NCBI RefSeq assembly: GCF_003970695.1
Contig: NZ_CP034570.1
Location: forward strand, 310,001-374,000
Source of the DNA: Maribacter sp. MJ134
Lineage (GTDB): Bacteria; Bacteroidota; Bacteroidia; Flavobacteriales; Flavobacteriaceae
Direction of reading: 5' to 3'
Length of the DNA stretch: 64,000 bases
Translations under genes and position numbers: made by a program
The notes under the pieces: generated by a model
Told to the model about the DNA's origin: nothing
Seen by the model: the letters and a program-made list of their open reading frames with translations, nothing else
Database searches by the model: none
Shown here: positions 60,952 to 64,000 of the stretch, one piece after another
Numbering within the stretch: the stretch's first letter is position 1
Layout of the letters: every line of letters starts with the position of its first letter

Positions 60952-61327
60952 ATTCAATTACGGTTTGGCGAAAATCGAACCCCGATTCGCCAAAATGGTA
61001 ATTGACAAAAAAGACTACAAACCTGCTACGAACTGAATTCAATTACGGTTTGGCGAAAATCGAACCCCGATTCGCCAAAATAGTAATTGACAAGAAGGAC
61101 TACAAACCTGCTACGAACTGAATTCAATTACGGTTTGGCGAAAATCGAACCTCGATTCGCCAAAATAGTAATTGACAAGAAGGACTACAAACCTGCTACA
61201 AACTGAATTCAATTGCGGTTTGGCGAAAATGGAACCCCGATTCGCCAAAATGGTAATTGACAAAAAGGACTACAAACCTGCTACGAACTGAATTCAATTG
61301 CGGTTTGGCGAAAATCGAACCCCGATA
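60903..61327 (+). repeat. Five-copy 85-bp tandem repeat derived from the 3' end of the acyl-CoA dehydrogenase gene
   Basis: Copies start at 60903, 60988, 61073, 61158 and 61243, each exactly 85 bases. The first copy is the gene's own last codons (AKMVIDKKDYKPATN) plus 36 bases after the stop. Copies 1 and 2 are identical; copies 3-5 differ at a few sites, all G/A-type or C/T-type changes or single-base (e.g. aaaaaa to aagaag, acg to aca, tac to tgc). Each junction creates an inverted pair TTTGGCGA / TCGCCAAA. The array ends at 61327, where the sequence becomes CGATATTTGAAAAAC. Confidence 0.95.
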
Positions 61328-61467
61328 TTTGAAAAACTAGCCATATACGAAGTAGCTTGGCTTCTGCTGACTAATTGTAAGAGGGTCTTTGAGCAAGCCT
61401 TGAGCAATAGATTGATACTTGTAATCAGTAAGCTCTTAAATAAGTTATAGTTATTTCTGAAATTGGG

Positions 61468-61497
61468 TTGTTAATTCTAAATAAGTTTATATATTTG
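61468..61497 (+). promoter_or_regulatory. Bacteroidota promoter of rpsU
   Basis: TTG (61468-61470), a 19-base spacer, then TATATTTG (61490-61497), an exact consensus match. The predicted start of the transcript is around 61503, about 30 bases before the rpsU ATG. Confidence 0.7.
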
Positions 61498-61515
61498 CGC
61501 CCTTAATCACTAAAG

Positions 61516-61524
61516 AAAGGAGGT
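61516..61524 (+). promoter_or_regulatory. Strong Shine-Dalgarno site of rpsU
   Basis: AAAGGAGGT, near-perfect complement of the 16S 3' end, 8 bases before the ATG at 61533. It is the only strong Shine-Dalgarno sequence I noticed in a genome type that normally lacks them. Confidence 0.85.
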
Positions 61525-61532
61525 TGTAGCCC

Positions 61533-61727
61533 ATGTTAATAATACCGGTAAAAGAAGGAGAAAACATAGATAGAGCTTTAAAGCGCTTTAAGCGAAAGTT
61601 CGATAAGACAGGTACAATGAGACAGTTGCGTAAAAGGCAGCAGTTCACGAAACCTTCTGTAGAGCGCAGAGCGCAGATACAAAAAGCACAGTACATTCAA
61701 GGTCTCAGAGATCAAGAAGAAATTTAG
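61533..61727 (+). CDS. rpsU: 30S ribosomal protein bS21
   Basis: 64 residues: MLIIPVKEGENIDRALKRF, KRKFDKTGTMRQLRKRQQF, KPSVERRAQIQKAQY and a short acidic end. This is the standard bS21. In Bacteroidota bS21 together with bS6 and bS18 covers the anti-Shine-Dalgarno sequence of the 30S platform. The strong site upstream therefore suggests that ribosomes lacking bS21 preferentially translate this gene, an autoregulatory loop. Own promoter and terminator. Confidence 0.97.
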   Translation: MLIIPVKEGENIDRALKRFKRKFDKTGTMRQLRKRQQFTKPSVERRAQIQKAQYIQGLRDQEEI

Positions 61728-61749
61728 GCTTTTATCTATTTGAAATACT

Positions 61750-61780
61750 ATAATCCCGTTGTAAAACGGGATTTTTTGTT
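61750..61780 (+). terminator. Terminator after rpsU
   Basis: AATCCCGTT (61752-61760) pairs with AACGGGATT (61765-61773), loop GTAA, followed by a T-run. Confidence 0.85.
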
Positions 61781-61789
61781 TTTAGTAGG

Positions 61790-61818
61790 TTGGTCAATCA
61801 AAGACTTTGGTAACTTTG
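61790..61818 (+). promoter_or_regulatory. Promoter abutting xerC
   Basis: TTG (61790-61792), an 18-base spacer, TAACTTTG (61811-61818). The xerC ATG follows after only 3 bases, so the mRNA would be leaderless or nearly so. Confidence 0.45.
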
Positions 61819-61821
61819 GGT

Positions 61822-62712
61822 ATGGCTCTGGATAAATTTATTTCCTATATCACTTTAGAAAAGAACTACTCTTCACATACTGCGAATGCATATCGATCCG
61901 ATATTGAAACGTTCACTTCCTTTTGTGAATCTGAGTTTGAAATAGTGCAAATTGAAGAAATACCCTATTCAATAATCAGGAGTTGGGTAGTTGCGTTATC
62001 TGAAGCCGGTTTGTCTAACCGGTCCATTAATAGAAAATTGGCATCACTCAAAGCCTATTATAAGTTTCTACAGAAGATAGGGGAGATCGCTTCAAGTCCG
62101 TTGGCGAAACATAAAGCGCTTAAAACTTCGAAAAAAATCGAGATACCTTTTTCGGAAACGGAAATGGAATCGGTCTTGTCCAAGATTATATACCCTGAGA
62201 CTTTTGAAGGAAAAAGGGATAATCTTATAATTAATATACTCTATACAACGGGTATGAGAAGGGCGGAGCTTATCAATCTAAAATTGACGGACCTTGATCT
62301 GGAACGTAAGACGATTAAGGTTCTTGGGAAAAGAAACAAGGAACGAATCATTCCCATGCTTACCGAAACAAGAGACTATTTTTTGTCCTATGAGGCCGAG
62401 CGGTCTAAGTTGGCAGAAATCAATGACCCCCAATTTATTTTCTTGTCCAAATCTGGAAATAAAATATATGAGACCCTTGTTTATAGGATAATAAATAAGT
62501 ATTTTAGAGAGGTTTCCTCTAAGGTAAAGCAGAGTCCACATATTCTTAGGCATACCTTTGCGACCCATTTGTTGAACAAGGGGGCGGATTTAAACGCTGT
62601 CAAGGAATTATTGGGTCACTCAAGTTTGGCTTCAACACAGGTTTATACGCACAACAGTATAGCAGAGTTAAAAAAAGTACATGCTACGGCTCATCCTCGG
62701 GGAGGCAAATAA
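61822..62712 (+). CDS. xerC: Tyrosine recombinase XerC-like
   Basis: 296 residues from the ATG at 61822 (MALDKFISYITLEKNYSSHT); a TTG 5 codons upstream overlaps the promoter box. N-terminal SAM-like core-binding domain at about 1-90, catalytic domain with Arg in TTGMRRAELINLKL (about 143), Lys in KVLGKRNKERIIP, HxxR in HILRHTFATHLL (about 242), His in LGHSSLASTQVYTH and nucleophile Tyr in the last motif. Resolves chromosome dimers at dif. The companion xerD and the dif site are not seen. Confidence 0.93.
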   Translation: MALDKFISYITLEKNYSSHTANAYRSDIETFTSFCESEFEIVQIEEIPYSIIRSWVVALSEAGLSNRSINRKLASLKAYYKFLQKIGEIASSPLAKHKALKTSKKIEIPFSETEMESVLSKIIYPETFEGKRDNLIINILYTTGMRRAELINLKLTDLDLERKTIKVLGKRNKERIIPMLTETRDYFLSYEAERSKLAEINDPQFIFLSKSGNKIYETLVYRIINKYFREVSSKVKQSPHILRHTFATHLLNKGADLNAVKELLGHSSLASTQVYTHNSIAELKKVHATAHPRGGK

Positions 62713-62762
62713 TAGTATTCGTTTAACGTGCCCGGTATATTAAGGGTTTAAATTTTCAGCTT

Positions 62763-63065
62763 ATGAAAGTAAACACACAATCGGTAAATTTTAATGCAGA
62801 CGTAAAACTGATAAACTTCTTGCAAAATCGTCTTGATAAGCTAGAGACTTTTTATGACAAAGTAATTAGCTCGGACGTTTATCTAAAGGTAGAGAATACA
62901 AGTGCAAAGGAGAATAAGGTAGTTGAGATAAAACTTAACATACCCCGGGATAAATACATGGTAAAAAAACAATGCAAGTCCTTTGAAGAAGCTGTGGATT
63001 CTGCCTGTAACTCATTAGAAAGAAAGTTGATAAAACGAAAGCAAAAATTACGTTTACAAACATGA
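62763..63065 (+). CDS. hpf: Ribosome hibernation-promoting factor, short form
   Basis: 100 residues, the S30AE/HPF fold without the long C-terminal dimerisation domain. It begins MKVNTQSVNFNADVKLINFLQNRL; the VYLKVENTSAKENKVVEIKL strand pair and a basic helix FEEAVDSACNSLERKLIKRKQ follow. It binds 30S in stationary phase and blocks mRNA and tRNA sites. Directly before the tRNA-tuf cluster; a terminator-like hairpin lies 53 bases downstream. Confidence 0.93.
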   Translation: MKVNTQSVNFNADVKLINFLQNRLDKLETFYDKVISSDVYLKVENTSAKENKVVEIKLNIPRDKYMVKKQCKSFEEAVDSACNSLERKLIKRKQKLRLQT

Positions 63066-63086
63066 AGAAAATTTTTGATATTTTAT

Positions 63087-63116
63087 TTTGAATAATCAAA
63101 TAAATCAATACATTTG
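63087..63116 (+). promoter_or_regulatory. Promoter of the tRNA-tuf cluster
   Basis: TTTG (63087-63090), an 18-base spacer, TACATTTG (63109-63116). Consensus match. Transcription would start near 63122. Confidence 0.55.
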
Positions 63117-63117
63117 C

Positions 63118-63144
63118 AGTCCGTTAGAAATAGCGGACTTTTTT
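63118..63144 (+). terminator. Hairpin plus T-run overlapping the start of the tRNA transcript
   Basis: AGTCCG (63118-63123) pairs with CGGACT (63134-63139), then T-run to 63144. It can end hpf transcripts, yet it also lies immediately downstream of the tRNA promoter. Confidence 0.55.
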
Positions 63145-63166
63145 ATGCTTTAAAAGGTATAAAATT

Positions 63167-63240
63167 GCCGATGTAGCTCAGCTGGCTAGAGCAGCTGATT
63201 TGTAATCAGCAGGTCGTGGGTTCGAGTCCCTCCATCGGCT
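63167..63240 (+). tRNA. tRNA-Thr (TGT)
   Basis: 74 bases. Acceptor GCCGATG pairs with CATCGGC (63233-63239); D-arm GCTC/GAGC; anticodon loop TTTGTAA with anticodon TGT; T-arm with GTTCGAGTC. No encoded CCA. First tRNA of the cluster. Confidence 0.95.
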
Positions 63241-63266
63241 CATACGTTCTTAAAATACTGGTTAAA

Positions 63267-63336
<70 letters not shown>

Positions 63337-63348
<12 letters not shown>

Positions 63349-63444
63349 CTTTTTCTCAAAAGGAAAAAGGTGGTGATTGTTCCCGTTCGGAAATTGAATC
63401 TTTTGAAGGTTCTCCCGAAGCGTCGGGACTGCTCTCCCCACTTT
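63337..63444 (+). repeat. Direct repeat of the tRNA-Tyr 3' end with 76-base insert
   Basis: CTGCTCTCCCCACTTT occurs at 63337-63352 and again at 63429-63444, 92 bases apart. The intervening 76 bases include a palindrome TCCCGA/TCGGGA (63413-63428) and no gene. Such a layout is expected from integration at a tRNA 3' end followed by loss of the insert, or from a slippage duplication. Confidence 0.6.
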
Positions 63445-63479
63445 AACTTAAAAATAGTATTCATATATTGAAATTATAA

Positions 63480-63552
63480 GCGGGAGTAGCTCAGTTGGTA
63501 GAGCGTCAGCCTTCCAAGCTGAATGTCGCCGGTTCGAACCCGGTCTCCCGCT
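63480..63552 (+). tRNA. tRNA-Gly (TCC)
   Basis: 73 bases. Acceptor GCGGGAG pairs with CTCCCGC (63545-63551); D-arm GCTC/GAGC; anticodon loop CTTCCAA (TCC); T-loop GGTTCGAACCC. No encoded CCA. Confidence 0.95.
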
Positions 63553-63569
63553 CTATATTTTTGACGAAA

Positions 63570-63593
63570 GTCATTCCTGCGAAGGCAGGAATC
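63570..63593 (+). repeat. Palindromic repeat copy 3, between tRNA-Gly and tRNA-Thr
   Basis: Arms ATTCCTGC (63573-63580) and GCAGGAAT (63585-63592) around GAAG, preceded by GTC and followed by C. Same family as the pair flanking the GIY-YIG gene at 45.8-46.2 kb. Confidence 0.75.
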
Positions 63594-63622
63594 TACTATG
63601 AAAAGTAGGTTCAACACTTTAC

Positions 63623-63694
63623 GCCGGTGTAGCTCAGGGGTAGAGCGTTTCCTTGGTAAGGAAGAGGTCACGAGTTCAAATCTCGTCATTGGCT
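63623..63694 (+). tRNA. tRNA-Thr (GGT)
   Basis: 72 bases. Acceptor GCCGGTG pairs with CATTGGC (63687-63693, two G-T pairs); anticodon loop TTGGTAA (GGT); T-loop GTTCAAATC. Immediately upstream of tuf. The run Thr-Tyr-Gly-Thr-tuf is conserved in many bacteria. Confidence 0.94.
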
Positions 63695-63749
63695 CAATTA
63701 AGGTATAAATTTGTACACTAATATAAACTAAGATTAAAATTTAATAAAC

Positions 63750-64000
63750 ATGGCAAAGGAAACTTTCGATCGTTCCAAACCGCACTTAAATATTGGTACC
63801 ATTGGACACGTAGATCACGGTAAAACTACATTGACTGCAGCTATTACTACAGTATTGGCTAACGCAGGATTATCAGAACTTAGAAGTTTCGATTCTATCG
63901 ATAACGCACCTGAGGAAAAAGAAAGAGGTATAACAATAAATACTTCTCACGTTGAGTATTCTACGGCTAATCGTCATTATGCACACGTTGATTGTCCTGG
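63750..64000 (+). CDS. tuf: Elongation factor Tu (N-terminal part)
   Basis: 83 codons visible; the rest lies beyond the window. ATG at 63750, then [21 protein letters not shown]1 P-loop GHVDHGKT (residues 20-27), switch I with [13 protein letters not shown] and the start of G3 (VDCPG) are present. Delivers aminoacyl-tRNA to the ribosome as EF-Tu-GTP. It follows the tRNA cluster by 55 bases and is probably co-transcribed with it. Confidence 0.97.

Larger units (their letters stand above)
60952..61532. other. 581-base gap before rpsU: repeat array plus rpsU leader
   Basis: Contains repeat copies 2-5 (to 61327), then about 140 unique bases without a gene, the rpsU promoter (61468-61497) and the rpsU Shine-Dalgarno site. 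No other feature seen. Confidence 0.7.

Noticed and set aside
60903-61327. Possible CRISPR array (regular repeats)
   Set aside because: The whole 85-base unit repeats with no variable spacers, and the first unit is coding sequence. It is a tandem duplication.

Overview
The window comes from the chromosome of a marine-type Flavobacteriaceae (Bacteroidota). By eye GC is about 38-40%. The clues are Bacteroidota promoters (TTG, 18-20 bases, TAnnTTTG), almost no Shine-Dalgarno sites except one very strong site before rpsU, a small bTHX ribosomal protein, a SusD-type lipoprotein, SQ/AQ-type signal peptides, and family members such as DUF1573, DUF2851 and YceI. Most of the window is core genome. It holds about 65 protein genes, four tRNA genes and no rRNA, prophage, insertion sequence with a recognisable transposase, or CRISPR array.

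Layout. 1-9.5 kb: a TPR protein (partial, TTG start overlapping gap), gap and lipA; two ECF sigma genes, the second overlapping a RskA-type anti-sigma gene; murB and an aminotransferase; a retropepsin-like/PDZ protease; a DUF1573 protein. 9.5-16 kb: valS, an Apea-like HEPN protein, a secreted protein, a membrane di-iron hydroxylase and a creatininase-family protein. 16-20.8 kb (minus): rsfS-ftsH-LUD-cdsA-psd-ACBP, a membrane and lipid operon. 20.9-30.8 kb: birA, SRPBCC, pyrE, NUDIX, an M14 carboxypeptidase lipoprotein, a receiver protein with two PAS histidine kinases, coaD and ddl. 31-38.5 kb: PASTA protein, rluD, yaaA, a lipoprotein, the tiny bTHX gene, a UDG-fold protein, a methyltransferase and ppc. 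38.5-44.1 kb: a lipoprotein of six 110-residue repeats, an M20 hydrolase and an orphan SusD with a fused N-terminal carboxypeptidase-regulatory-like domain.

44.4-52.4 kb is a complete trp operon (minus): trpE-trpG-trpD-trpC-trpF-trpB-trpA plus a distal gene. It is preceded by a previously unannotated 17-codon leader peptide with three consecutive Trp codons and an attenuator-like terminator. The operon has been invaded twice by small palindromic repeats: once between trpE and trpG, where the repeat supplies N-terminal codons of TrpG, and once between trpB and trpA, where inverted copies flank a GIY-YIG gene.

52.4-60.95 kb: YceI, nitroreductase, MarR, rhodanese, DUF2851, PspC, a two-TM/RCK channel, a Na+:alanine symporter, a ComEA-like HhH protein and an acyl-CoA dehydrogenase. 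The 3' end of the last gene has been copied into an 85-bp tandem array (five copies). 61.4-64 kb: rpsU with the strong Shine-Dalgarno site, xerC, hpf, then the conserved tRNA-Thr/Tyr/Gly/Thr-tuf cluster, with a duplicated tRNA-Tyr 3' end and a palindromic repeat between tRNAs.

The strongest candidates for something not usually annotated are the trp leader/attenuator, the palindrome-flanked GIY-YIG mini-element, the gene-tail minisatellite and the two-domain Cys-alternating repeat lipoprotein. All calls are from reading the sequence; no database search was run.
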